Shown: positions 35,999 to 45,288 of the stretch, in pieces
Layout: the number at the start of each line of letters is the position of its first letter
How positions within the stretch are numbered: the first letter of the stretch is position 1
Assembly (NCBI RefSeq): GCF_009831115.1
Contig: NZ_WUUK01000001.1
Span: forward strand, 496,001-560,000
Length of the DNA: 64,000 bases
DNA from: Salinicoccus hispanicus
GTDB lineage: Bacteria; Bacillota; Bacilli; Staphylococcales; Salinicoccaceae
Direction: 5' to 3'
The notes under the pieces: model-generated
What the model saw: the letters and a program-made list of their open reading frames with translations, nothing else
Databases searched by the model: none
What the model was told of the DNA's origin: nothing
Position numbers and translations under genes: made by a program

Positions 35999-37472
35999 GG
36001 GATCCAGTCCTTTGATTTTTGAAAGAAGCACAGAAGACCGTTTTGCGTACTCGCTACCGGATCTCGAAGTCGAAAGACTGCCGCTTGGTGACATTCTGGA
36101 TAGCAGATTCATCCGTAAGACAAAAGCTGAACTGCCGGAGATCAGCGAGCTTGATCTGATGCGCCACTACACGGAATTATCCAATAAGAACCATGGTGTG
36201 GACTCCGGGTTCTATCCACTCGGTTCCTGCACGATGAAATATAATCCGAAAATTAATGAAAAAGTCGCAAGAATGTCAGGCTTTGCACTCAGCCACCCGC
36301 TGCAGAGCGATCGTACGATACAGGGCTCTCTTGAGATTGTCTACGACATGCAGGAACACTTGAAGGAGATTACCGGCATGGATGAAATCTCCCTCCAGCC
36401 TGCCGCAGGTGCACAAGGGGAATGGACGGCTCTGATGATGATCAAAGCTTTCCATGAAAACAATGGCGACTTCAATCGTACAAAGGTCATCGTACCGGAT
36501 TCTGCCCATGGAACAAACCCTGCCAGCGCAGTTGTTGCCGGATTCGAAGCAGTGACCGTAAAGTCGAACGACAGGGGGCTTGTCGACATCGACCACCTGA
36601 AGAGTGTAGTGGGGGATGACACAGCAGCAATCATGCTGACCAATCCGAATACGCTTGGTCTTTTTGAAGAGGATATCATTGAAATTCGTGATATCGTCCA
36701 CGAAGCAGGTGGCAAACTGTACTATGATGGAGCGAACCTGAATGCAATCATGGCAAAGGTCAGACCAGGGGACATGGGCTTCGATGCTGTCCACCTCAAT
36801 CTTCATAAGACGTTCACCGGCCCACACGGCGGCGGCGGCCCAGGTTCCGGACCAATCGGTGTCAAATCCGACCTGGCCGAATTCCTGCCCAAACCACTTG
36901 TCGTCAAAACGGAAGATGACACATACAAAGTGGACCACGATGTTCCGAAAAGCATCGGGCGTGTCAAGCCGTTCTTCGGCAACTTCGGCATCTTCCTGCG
37001 TGCCTACACATATATCCGCACGATGGGACCGGATGGCCTGAAGGAAGTTTCAGAAATTGCCGTACTCAATGCAAACTATATGATGAGACGTCTCGAAGGC
37101 ACGTTTGAACTGCCGTACAAGCAGCACTGCAAGCATGAATTCGTCATCAGCGGCTCCAGACAGAAGAAGATGGGTGTGCGTACATTGGATATGGCGAAGC
37201 GTCTGCTCGACTTCGGCTACCACCCGCCGACCATCTACTTCCCGATCAATGTCGAGGAATGCATGATGATCGAACCGACGGAGACAGAGTCCAAGGAGAC
37301 ACTGGATGGTTTCGTCGATACGTTGATCAGCATTTCAAAGGAAGCCGAGGAGAACCCGGATATCGTTCTGGAGGCACCGCATACAACAATCATCGGGCGA
37401 CTGGACGAGACGCTGGCTGCAAGAAAGCCGATTCTGAGGTTCCAGCGTGAAGATATTGCGGAAGAGAAGTAG
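35991..37472 (+). CDS. gcvPB: Glycine dehydrogenase (decarboxylating) subunit 2, GcvPB
   Basis: C-terminal, PLP-binding half of the P-protein; 493 aa. The PLP lysine lies in [18 protein letters not shown] near residue 272. Other family stretches are [14 protein letters not shown] and [17 protein letters not shown] 35991 is inside the end of gcvPA, with AGGTTGGGTGA upstream. Last gene of the riboswitch-controlled operon; a near-perfect bidirectional terminator follows. Confidence 0.95.
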   Translation: MNKGSSPLIFERSTEDRFAYSLPDLEVERLPLGDILDSRFIRKTKAELPEISELDLMRHYTELSNKNHGVDSGFYPLGSCTMKYNPKINEKVARMSGFALSHPLQSDRTIQGSLEIVYDMQEHLKEITGMDEISLQPAAGAQGEWTALMMIKAFHENNGDFNRTKVIVPDSAHGTNPASAVVAGFEAVTVKSNDRGLVDIDHLKSVVGDDTAAIMLTNPNTLGLFEEDIIEIRDIVHEAGGKLYYDGANLNAIMAKVRPGDMGFDAVHLNLHKTFTGPHGGGGPGSGPIGVKSDLAEFLPKPLVVKTEDDTYKVDHDVPKSIGRVKPFFGNFGIFLRAYTYIRTMGPDGLKEVSEIAVLNANYMMRRLEGTFELPYKQHCKHEFVISGSRQKKMGVRTLDMAKRLLDFGYHPPTIYFPINVEECMMIEPTETESKETLDGFVDTLISISKEAEENPDIVLEAPHTTIIGRLDETLAARKPILRFQREDIAEEK

Positions 37473-37476
37473 AACG

Positions 37477-37512
37477 AAAAATGAGATTCGGCCGCGGCCG
37501 AATCTCATTTTC
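37477..37512. terminator. Bidirectional terminator with 17-bp perfect arms
   Basis: Self-complementary stretch centred at GGCCGCGGCC with AAAATGAGATT arms: A-run on one side and T-run on the other. It lies between the convergent gcvPB and rhodanese genes and serves both strands. Confidence 0.9.
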
Positions 37513-37517
37513 TAATG

Positions 37518-37904
37518 CTATTTGTTTTTGGATTTTATTTTACCCGTCCATTTGCTGATACCGTTTTTCAGCATATAGATATCAGTATAGCCTGCTTTTT
37601 TGAGCATTCTGCCGGCTCTGATGGACAGACGTCCTGTCTGGTCATAGAGGTAGATCGGCTGGTCTTTGCGAAGTGAATTCATCTTCATTGAAAAATTCAT
37701 CATCGGAATGTTCCTAGCTCCCATAATATGGCCATATTCATACTTTTCCTTTTCTCTCAGATCTACCAGCTGAACGCGTCTTAAATCTTTCTTGAACTCT
37801 TCTTCAGGCAGCGATTTTACGCTTTTCATATTTCTGAAGCCGTTAAGCACCAGAAGAAGAAGGACAACGACTGCAGCCAGTAGAATGATCAACCATGTAT
37901 CCAA
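37518..37904 (-). CDS. Membrane-anchored rhodanese-like protein (YqhL-like)
   Basis: 128 aa: an N-terminal membrane helix (WLIILLAAVVVLLLLVL), then a rhodanese domain with VQLVDLREKEKYEYGHIMGARNIP. At the usual active-site loop the sequence is YLYDQTGRLSIRAG, with Asp-Gln-Thr where catalytic rhodaneses have Cys, so it is probably inactive as a sulfurtransferase. TTG 37904 is the start (AAGGAG nine bases upstream); the longer frame is not supported. Paired with lipM divergently, as yqhL and lipM are neighbours in B. subtilis. Confidence 0.82.
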   Translation of the reverse strand: MDTWLIILLAAVVVLLLLVLNGFRNMKSVKSLPEEEFKKDLRRVQLVDLREKEKYEYGHIMGARNIPMMNFSMKMNSLRKDQPIYLYDQTGRLSIRAGRMLKKAGYTDIYMLKNGISKWTGKIKSKNK

Positions 37905-37991
37905 TCTGCATCTCTCCTTAAAAATTTCACATAAGTTTATTATAGAGATGTTTGATATAATTTGAAAGAGAAAAAGACAGGAGTGAGCGCT

Positions 37992-38825
37992 ATGGCAAAA
38001 AATACATGGTTCTATCTGGAAAGTGGAAAGAATGACGCTTTCCATAATATGGCGTTGGATGAACTGCTTATGGAGAAGGTCAGGTCAGGTGCAATTCCTG
38101 CCGCCATCAGACTGTATGAATGGGAGACGCCGACGCTTTCAATCGGCTACTTTCAGAAGATGGAAAAAGAAATCGACATCGACCGCGTCAATGAATATGG
38201 CTATGAACTGGTGCGCCGTGCCACTGGCGGAAGAGGGGTGCTGCATGACAAAGAGCTGACATACAGTGTGGTATTGCCTGAAAAATATCCCGATATGCCG
38301 GAGTCGGTTACTGAAAGCTATCGCATCCTATCGCAAGGTCTGCTTGAAGGCTTCAGAAACCTTGGTCTGGATGCCCATTTCAGCATCCCCCGGACGAAGG
38401 AGGAAAAGAAGGAACTGACGAACATCAGAAGCAGTGTGTGCTTCGATACACCAAGCTGGTATGAACTGGTCGTCGAGGGCAGGAAGATTGCCGGCAGTGC
38501 CCAGACCAGACAGGGGGGCATCATCATGCAGCACGGTTCCATCCTGCTTGATGTCGACATCGATCATCTTTTCGATATGTTTACATACACGAACGAACGG
38601 TTCAAGAATAAAATGAAGACTGCTTTCAAGGAGAAGGCAGTCGCAATCAATGAGATCAGCAACAGAAACTTTACGGTGCACGATCTCTATCCGGCTTTCA
38701 GGCAGGGTTTCGAAAAAGGGCTGGGTATCATCACCGAACCTTATGTACTGACAGAAAGCGATGAAGTGCGCCTTGCAGAGATCAGGAAAAAGTATGAATC
38801 AGATGAATGGAACTACAGAAGATGA
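37992..38825 (+). CDS. lipM: Octanoyl-[GcvH]:protein N-octanoyltransferase LipM
   Basis: Transfers octanoyl from acyl carrier protein to GcvH in lipoic acid synthesis; 277 aa, BPL/LplA fold. Motifs: NMALDELLMEKV, RATGGRGVLHDKELTYSV and the catalytic Cys in RSSVCFDTPSWYEL, followed by KIAGSAQTR. ATG 37992 follows AGGAGTG. Product lipoyl groups are needed by the adjacent glycine cleavage system and by the Bkd E2 encoded further on. Confidence 0.92.
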   Translation: MAKNTWFYLESGKNDAFHNMALDELLMEKVRSGAIPAAIRLYEWETPTLSIGYFQKMEKEIDIDRVNEYGYELVRRATGGRGVLHDKELTYSVVLPEKYPDMPESVTESYRILSQGLLEGFRNLGLDAHFSIPRTKEEKKELTNIRSSVCFDTPSWYELVVEGRKIAGSAQTRQGGIIMQHGSILLDVDIDHLFDMFTYTNERFKNKMKTAFKEKAVAINEISNRNFTVHDLYPAFRQGFEKGLGIITEPYVLTESDEVRLAEIRKKYESDEWNYRR

Positions 38826-38860
38826 AAAAACAGGCTGCGCACGCACGCAGCCTGTTTTCT
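38825..38860. terminator. Terminator between lipM and small membrane protein gene
   Basis: AAAACAGGCTGCG pairs with CGCAGCCTGTTTT around a 5-base loop; T-rich on both strands, between convergent genes. Confidence 0.88.
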
Positions 38861-39083
38861 ATTTCTTTTTGTTTTTATATTTTCTTTTGGATTTCCGTAA
38901 TGCTCTCTTATACTTCCTCTGGCTCTCTGTCAGGATGAAGAAATAGTAGATACCATATAAGATCAGCCCGATCACTACCAGAAAGACAAGGGAGTTGACG
39001 ATCATATTGAGGAAGTATTCCATATTGGTGACCAGACCGAGTGCTGCAATGGCGAGCACCAGGTACAGTACGAACTTTTTCAT
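38859..39083 (-). CDS. Small membrane protein with basic tail, unknown function
   Basis: 74 aa. Two hydrophobic segments (FVLYLVLAIAALGLV and SLVFLVVIGLILYGIYYFFIL) and a strongly cationic C-terminus (about 13 Lys/Arg in the last 22 residues). No family recognised. It starts two bases after the DUF1385 stop, with AAGGAG nine bases upstream, so it is translationally coupled and third in a lipoprotein-DUF1385-small protein operon. The basic tail suggests contact with RNA, phospholipid or DNA at the membrane face (inference). Confidence 0.75.
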   Translation of the reverse strand: MKKFVLYLVLAIAALGLVTNMEYFLNMIVNSLVFLVVIGLILYGIYYFFILTESQRKYKRALRKSKRKYKNKKK

Positions 39084-39085
39084 TA

Positions 39086-39988
39086 TCAGACGCTCCTTAA
39101 TAACTTGTTGAATGATTTGATGGCGACCTCAACTTGATGGCCGTCCGGCTGTTTTGTAGTAAGCAGCTGCAGCATGAGGCCCGGAATTCCGAGCCATTTG
39201 AGAACCGGGACATTTCTTACCCGATTGGTGAACTGGAGAAATTCAAAGGACAGGCCGATGACTACAGGAATCAGTGCAATCCGGTTGAGTATTCTGACGT
39301 AGAAAGGATCGACCGGAACGAACATATATACGACAAAACCGACAAGTACGGTAAAGAGGATGAATGAACTGCCGCATCGATAGTGCAGTCTCGAAGACTT
39401 CTGGACATTGCCGACTGTCAGCTCATCTCCATTTTCGTAAGTATTGATCACCTTATGCTCCGCACCATGGTACTGGAACAGCCGCTTGATCATGGGGGTC
39501 ATGGAGATGACATAGATGTAGACGAGCAGCAGGATGAGTTTGAAGAGCGACTCCAGAAATACCTGTCCGACATGCGAGGTGACCACCCCTGAAAATACTT
39601 CGGCGATGAACACCGGTATCAGCGTAAACAGGAACTTCCCGACCAGAAAGGAGAGGATGCCGACTATGATGGTGGACATGACAATCTTTGCGGTGTTGGC
39701 ATCCTGTTTTTCCTGCTCGATCAACACATCGTCTTCCGGGTCCCTTTCATAGCGGTCTGTCGCAAACTCCATATGCTTCATGCCATATATGCTCGATTCA
39801 ATGATGGCAACGTTGCCCCTCAAAACCGGTATCTTCTTCAGTTTCTGTATCCATTTCTTTTCAGGACGGTCCATTTCGAAATATTCGATATCATCATTAC
39901 TTCTGCGGATTGCTGTCACCATTTTATCTTTTGACTGGAACATGACACCTTCGACGACTGCCTGTCCACCGAACTTCGGTTTATCCAT
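39086..39988 (-). CDS. DUF1385 family membrane protein (YqhQ-like)
   Basis: 300 aa. Begins with the family signature KPKFGGQAVVEGVMFQSKDKMVTAIRR, has LRGNVAIIESSIYGMKHM, then about four membrane segments, and FQYHGAEHKVINTYENG with TRLHYRCG-like SRLHYRCGSSF. Function unknown; conserved across Firmicutes. Start at 39988 is chosen with GAAGGAAG about ten bases upstream, inside the space after the lipoprotein stop. Middle gene of a three-gene minus-strand operon. Confidence 0.85.
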   Translation of the reverse strand: MDKPKFGGQAVVEGVMFQSKDKMVTAIRRSNDDIEYFEMDRPEKKWIQKLKKIPVLRGNVAIIESSIYGMKHMEFATDRYERDPEDDVLIEQEKQDANTAKIVMSTIIVGILSFLVGKFLFTLIPVFIAEVFSGVVTSHVGQVFLESLFKLILLLVYIYVISMTPMIKRLFQYHGAEHKVINTYENGDELTVGNVQKSSRLHYRCGSSFILFTVLVGFVVYMFVPVDPFYVRILNRIALIPVVIGLSFEFLQFTNRVRNVPVLKWLGIPGLMLQLLTTKQPDGHQVEVAIKSFNKLLRSV

Positions 39989-40008
39989 TTTTTCGACGCT
40001 TCCTTCTA

Positions 40009-40575
40009 TCAATAGTATTCATGTGCGTTTCTCAGCTGTTCAAGTCCCTGGTCAAGCAGATTTTGATCCGACATGGAAATACCATTGCCGATTGTATCCA
40101 GAGAACCCAGAATATCTTCGTTGGCGAGCTGTATGGCACTGTGCTGACGCTCGAGATATTCATCGAGTTCCACATTCGAGGAACCATCGCGATAATCTTC
40201 AATCGCTCCAGTCAGACTTTCGGATATCTCCTCGAACTCCTGATCCATAGTGGAGAGGTCTTCCGTATCTGCATTATCGGAAAGCAGCGCATCCAGGTCC
40301 GACAGCCCTTTCTTCATGGCTTTGGAATAGTCGGTGACAATATCGACATAGGCATCTATATCGGGATTGCTGATGACAGACTGCATTTTGGAAATATCCT
40401 CTTCCAGTGCTTCAAGGCGCTGTGTGTTCTTCTGGAGTGCGACTTCCTCGGTCTGGAGAATGCTCTGGAGCTCCTCATTACGGTCATTCGCACTTGCCAG
40501 TTCTTCTTCAATTGATGGGTCTCCGCAGGCACTTAGACCAAGGGCAACAAGCGGAATATATATCATACGTTTCAT
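40009..40575 (-). CDS. Helical lipoprotein of unknown function (YkyA-like)
   Basis: 188 aa. Signal peptide MKRMIYIPLVALGLSAC gives lipobox LSAC with Cys17 lipidated. The rest is acidic and heptad-like (EELASANDRNEELQSILQ through about residue 70 and again later), predicting an extended helical protein on the outer membrane face. It resembles the YkyA type of cell-wall-associated lipoprotein, but I cannot confirm the family. AGGAGAT precedes the ATG. First gene of the operon with DUF1385. Confidence 0.78.
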   Translation of the reverse strand: MKRMIYIPLVALGLSACGDPSIEEELASANDRNEELQSILQTEEVALQKNTQRLEALEEDISKMQSVISNPDIDAYVDIVTDYSKAMKKGLSDLDALLSDNADTEDLSTMDQEFEEISESLTGAIEDYRDGSSNVELDEYLERQHSAIQLANEDILGSLDTIGNGISMSDQNLLDQGLEQLRNAHEYY

Positions 40576-40758
40576 ATTCTCAATCTCCTGTATCTCATTG
40601 TATTATTTTATCATGTTATATTAAAAGATGATATTCATTTGCAACACATCATCATCTGCATGGTGTCTATTTTCCTATTATTTTAAATTCGTGGGAAGCT
40701 TTACTGAAATTGCAGTGGATTTGATGTAATATATATTTGAAAGGTGGAGTAGATGCAC

Positions 40759-41814
40759 ATGATAAAATTTGATAAAGTCGATGCTTTGATTGAAAAGAAT
40801 GACCTTGATGCCCTGCTTGTACTGAGTGACTACAACCGTCGCTACCTCACAGGCTTTACAGGTTCAAGTGGCGCAGTGATCATCACAAAGGAGAACAGAT
40901 ATCTGATATCCGACTTCAGATATAAGGCCCAGGCAGCAAAACAGGCAGACCAGTTCGAGTTCGTCCTGCAGAATAAAGGGCTGCTCGACTTCATAGCTGA
41001 ATTCCTTGAGCAGAAAAACCTGCGTACTGTCGGGTTTGAAGGACAGCATATCAACTACAATACTTATGAACAGCTGAACAGCCAATTCGACCTGGTGCCG
41101 CTGACCAATGAAGTTGAAACCATCCGCATGTACAAGACAACTGAAGAGATTTCACTGATCAGGAAAGCGTGCGAAATCGCAGATGAGACTTACGATCATA
41201 TACTCAAGTACATCAAGCCCGGTCAGACTGAGCTTGAAGTCAGAAATGAACTTGAGAACCATATGCGCAGACTCGGTGCAGAAGGATCCAGCTTCGACAT
41301 CATCGTAGCCAGCGGATATCGCGGCGCACTGCCGCACGGTGTTGCATCGGATAAGGCAATCGAGTCCGGTGACATGGTGACACTCGACTTCGGCGCCTAC
41401 TACAATGGGTATGCTTCCGACATCACGCGCTCGTTCGGCGTCGGTTCGGTGGCTGAAGAGATGGAAAAGGTGCATGACATTGTGTTAACATCACAACTGG
41501 CCGCATTGGAACAGATTAAAAGTGGAATGACTGGCAAAGAGGCGGATGCCATTGCCCGTAATATCATTTCAGAGAACGGCTACGGTGAGAACTTCGGCCA
41601 CTCGCTCGGACATGGGCTCGGACTAGAAGTCCACGAGATGCCTGGACTGTCGAAAGCAAGCGACATGGTTCTTGAAAAGGATATGTGCGTAACGGTCGAA
41701 CCTGGCATCTATATCGATGGTGTCGGCGGCGTCCGCATCGAAGATGACTGCATTGTTACGGAAAGTGGACTTGAGAAGCTTTCCCACAGCAGCAAAGAAC
41801 TCTTCATCATCTAA
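40759..41814 (+). CDS. Xaa-Pro peptidase, M24 family (PapA/YqhT-like)
   Basis: Cleaves X-Pro bonds; 351 aa, two metals. The creatinase-like N-terminal domain is followed by the catalytic pita-bread domain with metal ligands in TLDFGAYYNGYASDITR (two Asp), GHSLGHGLGLEVHE (His), TVEPGIYI (Glu) and GVRIEDDCIVT (Glu). ATG 40759 lies nine bases after GGTGGAG; ATG 40753 is too near. Immediately upstream of efp, the conserved papA-efp pair; EF-P helps ribosomes through polyproline, and this enzyme recycles proline peptides. Confidence 0.92.
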   Translation: MIKFDKVDALIEKNDLDALLVLSDYNRRYLTGFTGSSGAVIITKENRYLISDFRYKAQAAKQADQFEFVLQNKGLLDFIAEFLEQKNLRTVGFEGQHINYNTYEQLNSQFDLVPLTNEVETIRMYKTTEEISLIRKACEIADETYDHILKYIKPGQTELEVRNELENHMRRLGAEGSSFDIIVASGYRGALPHGVASDKAIESGDMVTLDFGAYYNGYASDITRSFGVGSVAEEMEKVHDIVLTSQLAALEQIKSGMTGKEADAIARNIISENGYGENFGHSLGHGLGLEVHEMPGLSKASDMVLEKDMCVTVEPGIYIDGVGGVRIEDDCIVTESGLEKLSHSSKELFII

Positions 41815-41844
41815 ATATACTAGTGGAATATTAGGAGGAATAAT

Positions 41845-42402
41845 ATGATTTCAGTCAATGATTTTAAAACAGGACTCACAGTGGAAGTCGACAATGGCAT
41901 CTGGAGAGTCGTGGAATTCCAGCACGTCAAGCCGGGTAAAGGTGCAGCATTTGTCAGAAGCAAACTGAGAAACTTGAGAACAGGTGCCATCCAGGAGAAG
42001 ACTTTCCGCGCAGGCGAAAAAGTCGGCAGAGCCCAGATCGACAACAGAAAGATGCAGTATCTGTATGCTGATGGCGATACACACGTATTCATGGACAACA
42101 ACACATACGACCAGGTGGAGCTCGAGGCTTCAGCACTCAAGGATGAGCTGAAGTACCTTCAGGAAAACATGAATGTTTCCCTGATCATGTATGAAGGCGA
42201 AACGCTTGGTGTCGAACTGCCGAAATCAGTGGAGCTGAGAGTCGTTGAAACTGAACCCGGCATCAAGGGAGATACGGCAAGTGGCGCAACGAAGTCGGCA
42301 ACACTTGAAACCGGCCTGGTACTTCAGGTGCCGCTTTTCGTCAACCAGGATGATGTACTGATCATCAGCACGGACGATGGCAGCTACGTATCCAGAGCAT
42401 AG
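41845..42402 (+). CDS. efp: Translation elongation factor P
   Basis: 185 aa, three beta-barrel domains. Lys32 in [11 protein letters not shown] is the tip residue normally modified and needed to rescue polyproline-stalled ribosomes. Domain III ends with the signature LPLFVNQDD-type [32 protein letters not shown] precedes ATG 41845. No modification gene is nearby; Bacillus-type 5-aminopentanol modification is possible but unseen. A terminator follows. Confidence 0.97.
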   Translation: MISVNDFKTGLTVEVDNGIWRVVEFQHVKPGKGAAFVRSKLRNLRTGAIQEKTFRAGEKVGRAQIDNRKMQYLYADGDTHVFMDNNTYDQVELEASALKDELKYLQENMNVSLIMYEGETLGVELPKSVELRVVETEPGIKGDTASGATKSATLETGLVLQVPLFVNQDDVLIISTDDGSYVSRA

Positions 42403-42405
42403 GAA

Positions 42406-42438
42406 TAAAAGCAGATTTCGATCTGCTTTTATTTTTTC
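42406..42438 (+). terminator. Rho-independent terminator after efp
   Basis: Perfect 13-bp arms AATAAAAGCAGAT / ATCTGCTTTTATT around TTCG, then Ts. Confidence 0.94.
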
Positions 42439-42505
42439 CTTGAATTGGTATGACCACTTGCGTAGAATATAAGAGAGAAATTTTGAATGTTAAGGAGCAG
42501 TAGAC

Positions 42506-42937
42506 ATGAAACTGGAGTATATTGATGAACTGATTAGCAAAATGGAAAAGGCATCTTTGACAGAACTGTCATATAAGGATGGGGAAGTGGACATCGTGTT
42601 GAAACGTGACAGCATGAACGGGTTCCAGCAGGCAGCTGCGCCAGCCCAGGCACCTCCTCAGTCCGCCCAGCCGGTACAGACTGAAACTGCACAACAGGAG
42701 GAAGGCAAGGTCATCAAGGCACCGATGGTCGGAACATTCTATAAAGCCTCTTCCCCTGAGGTGGATCCTTACGTCAAGGTCGGTGACAGGGTCGAAAATT
42801 CAAGTGTCGTATGCATTCTGGAAGCAATGAAACTGTTCAACGAAATCCAGGCGGAAACTTCCGGTGAGATCACAGAGATCCTAGTCGAAGATGGAGAAAT
42901 GGTTGAATACGACCAGCCATTGTTCAGAATCCGATGA
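42506..42937 (+). CDS. accB: Biotin carboxyl carrier protein AccB
   Basis: Carrier of acetyl-CoA carboxylase, 143 aa. Helical N-terminal part, a Pro/Ala/Gln-rich flexible linker (about residues 42-66), and the biotinyl domain with EAMKLFNEI; the biotinylated Lys is residue 109. AAGGAGCAGTAG precedes the ATG. Overlaps accC by 4 bases (ATGA). The spoIIIA operon found between efp and accB in Bacillus is absent. Confidence 0.96.
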   Translation: MKLEYIDELISKMEKASLTELSYKDGEVDIVLKRDSMNGFQQAAAPAQAPPQSAQPVQTETAQQEEGKVIKAPMVGTFYKASSPEVDPYVKVGDRVENSSVVCILEAMKLFNEIQAETSGEITEILVEDGEMVEYDQPLFRIR

Positions 42938-44283
42938 TCAGGAAGATACTGGTTGCCAACCGTGGGGAAATCGCCGTCCGAATCATCAGAGCCTGTACTG
43001 AACTTGATATAGAGTCGGTCAGCATCTATTCTGAAGCAGATGCAGACAGTCTGCACCGCAGACTTGCCACAGAGTCATACTGTGTCGGCCCTAAACTGTC
43101 CAAGGACAGCTATCTTGATATGATCAGCATCATTACGATCGCCAAAAAGACGGGCTGTGATGCCATCCATCCAGGATACGGCTTCCTGGCTGAAAATAGT
43201 GACTTCGCCGAAATGTGCGAAGCGTCGAACCTCATCTTCATCGGACCGATGCACGAGACGATTGCGCTCATGGGCGTAAAGGATGTTGCGAAAGACACGA
43301 TGAAAAAAGCAGGCGTACCGACTGTGCCGGGTAGTGAAGGCGTCGTCGGATCCGTTGAAGACGCGAAGAAGATTGCTGATGAAATCGGGTATCCCGTCAT
43401 CATCAAAGCAAGCTATGGCGGAGGCGGAAAAGGAATCCGTGTTGCCCGTGATGAGGAATCACTTGTCCAGAACTATAAGATGACCGAGCAGGAGGCGGAA
43501 AGTGCCTTCGGCAACAAGAGTCTCTATATCGAAAAATACATCGAGAACTTCAGACATATTGAAATCCAGGTTCTTGGAGACTATCATGGCAACGTCGTCC
43601 ATCTGGGTGAGCGCGACTGTACAATCCAGCGCCGTATGCAGAAGCTTGTGGAGGAGGCGCCGAGTCCGATTCTTTCCGAGAAAAAACGGAAGGAGATGGG
43701 AGAAACAGCAGTGACTGCTGCCCAAAGCATCGACTATATCGGTGCCGGCACGATCGAATTCATCTATGACCTGAATGAAGATCATTTCTATTTCATGGAG
43801 ATGAATACACGCATTCAGGTCGAACACCCTGTAACAGAAATGATTACAGGAATCGATCTCGTCAAAATGCAGATCAAAGTGGCCAGAAGAGAAGCGATTC
43901 CTTTCAAACAGGAGGACATCGAATTCAAAGGCCATGCTGTCGAGCTCCGTATCAATGCTGAGAATCCTTATAAGAACTTCATGCCATCGGCCGGCAAGAT
44001 CAATGAATTCATTACACCAGGTGGTTATGGTGTCAGACTTGATTCTGCATGCTACTCAGGCTACGTCATTCCGCCGTACTACGACTCGATGATTGCCAAG
44101 CTGATCACGCATGGTGATTCAAGGGAAGAGGCCATTCAAACTGCCCTCCGTGCACTGGGGGAATTCAAGATCGGCGGTGTCGATACGACCATTCCGTTCC
44201 ATACGAATCTGCTCCAGCATGAATCATTCAGATCGAACGACTACAACACCAACTTCCTGGAAAATAATGACATCATGAAATGA
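42934..44283 (+). CDS. accC: Biotin carboxylase AccC
   Basis: ATP-grasp enzyme that carboxylates biotin on AccB in the first step of fatty acid synthesis; 449 aa. N-terminal [17 protein letters not shown], Gly-rich ATP loop [12 protein letters not shown], metal/ATP region [19 protein letters not shown]. Coupled to accB; terminator follows. The carboxyltransferase subunits accA/accD lie elsewhere. Confidence 0.97.
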   Translation: MIRKILVANRGEIAVRIIRACTELDIESVSIYSEADADSLHRRLATESYCVGPKLSKDSYLDMISIITIAKKTGCDAIHPGYGFLAENSDFAEMCEASNLIFIGPMHETIALMGVKDVAKDTMKKAGVPTVPGSEGVVGSVEDAKKIADEIGYPVIIKASYGGGGKGIRVARDEESLVQNYKMTEQEAESAFGNKSLYIEKYIENFRHIEIQVLGDYHGNVVHLGERDCTIQRRMQKLVEEAPSPILSEKKRKEMGETAVTAAQSIDYIGAGTIEFIYDLNEDHFYFMEMNTRIQVEHPVTEMITGIDLVKMQIKVARREAIPFKQEDIEFKGHAVELRINAENPYKNFMPSAGKINEFITPGGYGVRLDSACYSGYVIPPYYDSMIAKLITHGDSREEAIQTALRALGEFKIGGVDTTIPFHTNLLQHESFRSNDYNTNFLENNDIMK

Positions 44284-44300
44284 TGATGGAAGACACAGAC

Positions 44301-44330
44301 AAGGGGCATCTTCAATGATGTCCCTTTTAC
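44301..44330 (+). terminator. Probable terminator after accC
   Basis: AAGGGGCATC pairs imperfectly with GATGTCCCTTT (one G-U pair) across a 6-base loop, then a short T-run. Confidence 0.7.
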
Positions 44331-44366
44331 TATGCCTCTCCTCGGTTCCCGGGGCCATCCATTTGG

Positions 44367-44395
44367 TTGACAATGATATTGGTACACCATAATAT
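44367..44395 (+). promoter_or_regulatory. Predicted promoter for the yqhY-nusB-xseAB run
   Basis: TTGACA (44367-44372), 17 bases, TAATAT (44390-44395). It lies after the accC terminator and about 120 bases before the Asp23-family gene. TATAAT also occurs at 44489-44494, without a good -35 partner. The rest of the 231-base gap shows nothing else I can name. Confidence 0.5.
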
Positions 44396-44514
44396 TATAT
44401 TCAACGAATGGTGATTGATGACCGGAGTGAAGGTATATTTCATGCTGTGGCTGCCCGAAACGTCATCCAATTTCCTATCGAATCGTGATATAATGAATTG
44501 GCGAGGTGATGAAC

Positions 44515-44862
44515 ATGATAATTCAGGAAGACAAAGCAAATCTTGGACAGATAGAAATATCACCGGAAGTACTTGAAGTGATCGCGAGCATTGCGGTGAC
44601 AGAAACTGAAGGTGTGCATGCATTGCAGAACAACTTTGCCAGCGGCAACTTTGAGAAGATCGGCAAGAAGTACCGGGGCCGGGGCGTCAAAGTCGATGCA
44701 AAAGACAATGAAGTAATGATTTCCATCTATGTTTCTCTGTCTACACGCCGTAATATCCATGAGACCGCAGAACTTATTCAGAAAAATGTCAATCAGGCAA
44801 TACGGAATATGACGGATCATGATGTCAAAGAAGTCAATGTGCACATCGTAAATATTAAATAA
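44515..44862 (+). CDS. Asp23/Gls24 family protein (YqhY-like)
   Basis: 115 aa. Family features: IEISPEVLEVIASIAVTETEGVHAL near the N-terminus, GVKVDAKDNEVMISIYVSL, and VNQAIRNMTDHDVKEVNVHIVNI at the end. Members are often membrane-associated envelope stress proteins; YqhY in B. subtilis sits next to the acetyl-CoA carboxylase genes and has been linked to fatty-acid synthesis homeostasis, consistent with its place after accBC here. ATG 44515 lies after GAGGTG. Followed by nusB. Confidence 0.88.
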   Translation: MIIQEDKANLGQIEISPEVLEVIASIAVTETEGVHALQNNFASGNFEKIGKKYRGRGVKVDAKDNEVMISIYVSLSTRRNIHETAELIQKNVNQAIRNMTDHDVKEVNVHIVNIK

Positions 44863-44886
44863 TAGAACAGTAGATGGGTGTTAATA

Positions 44887-45288
44887 ATGAACAGACACGA
44901 GCAGCGTAAAAAAATCTTCCAGATCATCTTCCAACAGGATCATGGTCTGGTTACATTGGAAGAGACTGCGTTTTACGACCTTTACAGGGAATATGACTAC
45001 ATCAGTCTGATTGTGGACTACTACTCCGGCAACAGTGAGTCGGTGGATGGGGATATCAGAAACCATCTCACCAACTATACGCTTGAGAGGATTCCCAAAG
45101 TGGAACGCAACATTCTGAGGACAGCAATTTCGGAACTGCTTCATGGCGATTCCCCAAAGCGGGTAGTCATCAATGAAGCGATTCTTCTTGCCAAACTCTA
45201 CGGTGAGAAGGACAGCTTCCGATTTGTGAATGGCGTCCTTAAAAACTTCATCACGGAAACGAATGAGCAGCAAGATGGAGAACAGTAA
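44887..45288 (+). CDS. nusB: Transcription antitermination protein NusB
   Basis: 133 aa all-helical RNA-binding protein for rRNA antitermination. Starts NRHEQRKKIFQIIFQQD and ends with the conserved SPKRVVINEAILLAKLYGEKDSFRFVNGVLKNF. The ATG 44887 is selected over ATG further upstream because the family begins MNRxxxR; GATGGGTG lies upstream. folD, which follows nusB in B. subtilis, is missing here; xseA overlaps directly. Confidence 0.93.
   Translation: MNRHEQRKKIFQIIFQQDHGLVTLEETAFYDLYREYDYISLIVDYYSGNSESVDGDIRNHLTNYTLERIPKVERNILRTAISELLHGDSPKRVVINEAILLAKLYGEKDSFRFVNGVLKNFITETNEQQDGEQ

Noticed and set aside
44408-44488. 26-codon ATG frame in the leader of the Asp23-family gene
   Set aside because: No ribosome site upstream and no conserved pattern; could be a leader peptide but unsupported.
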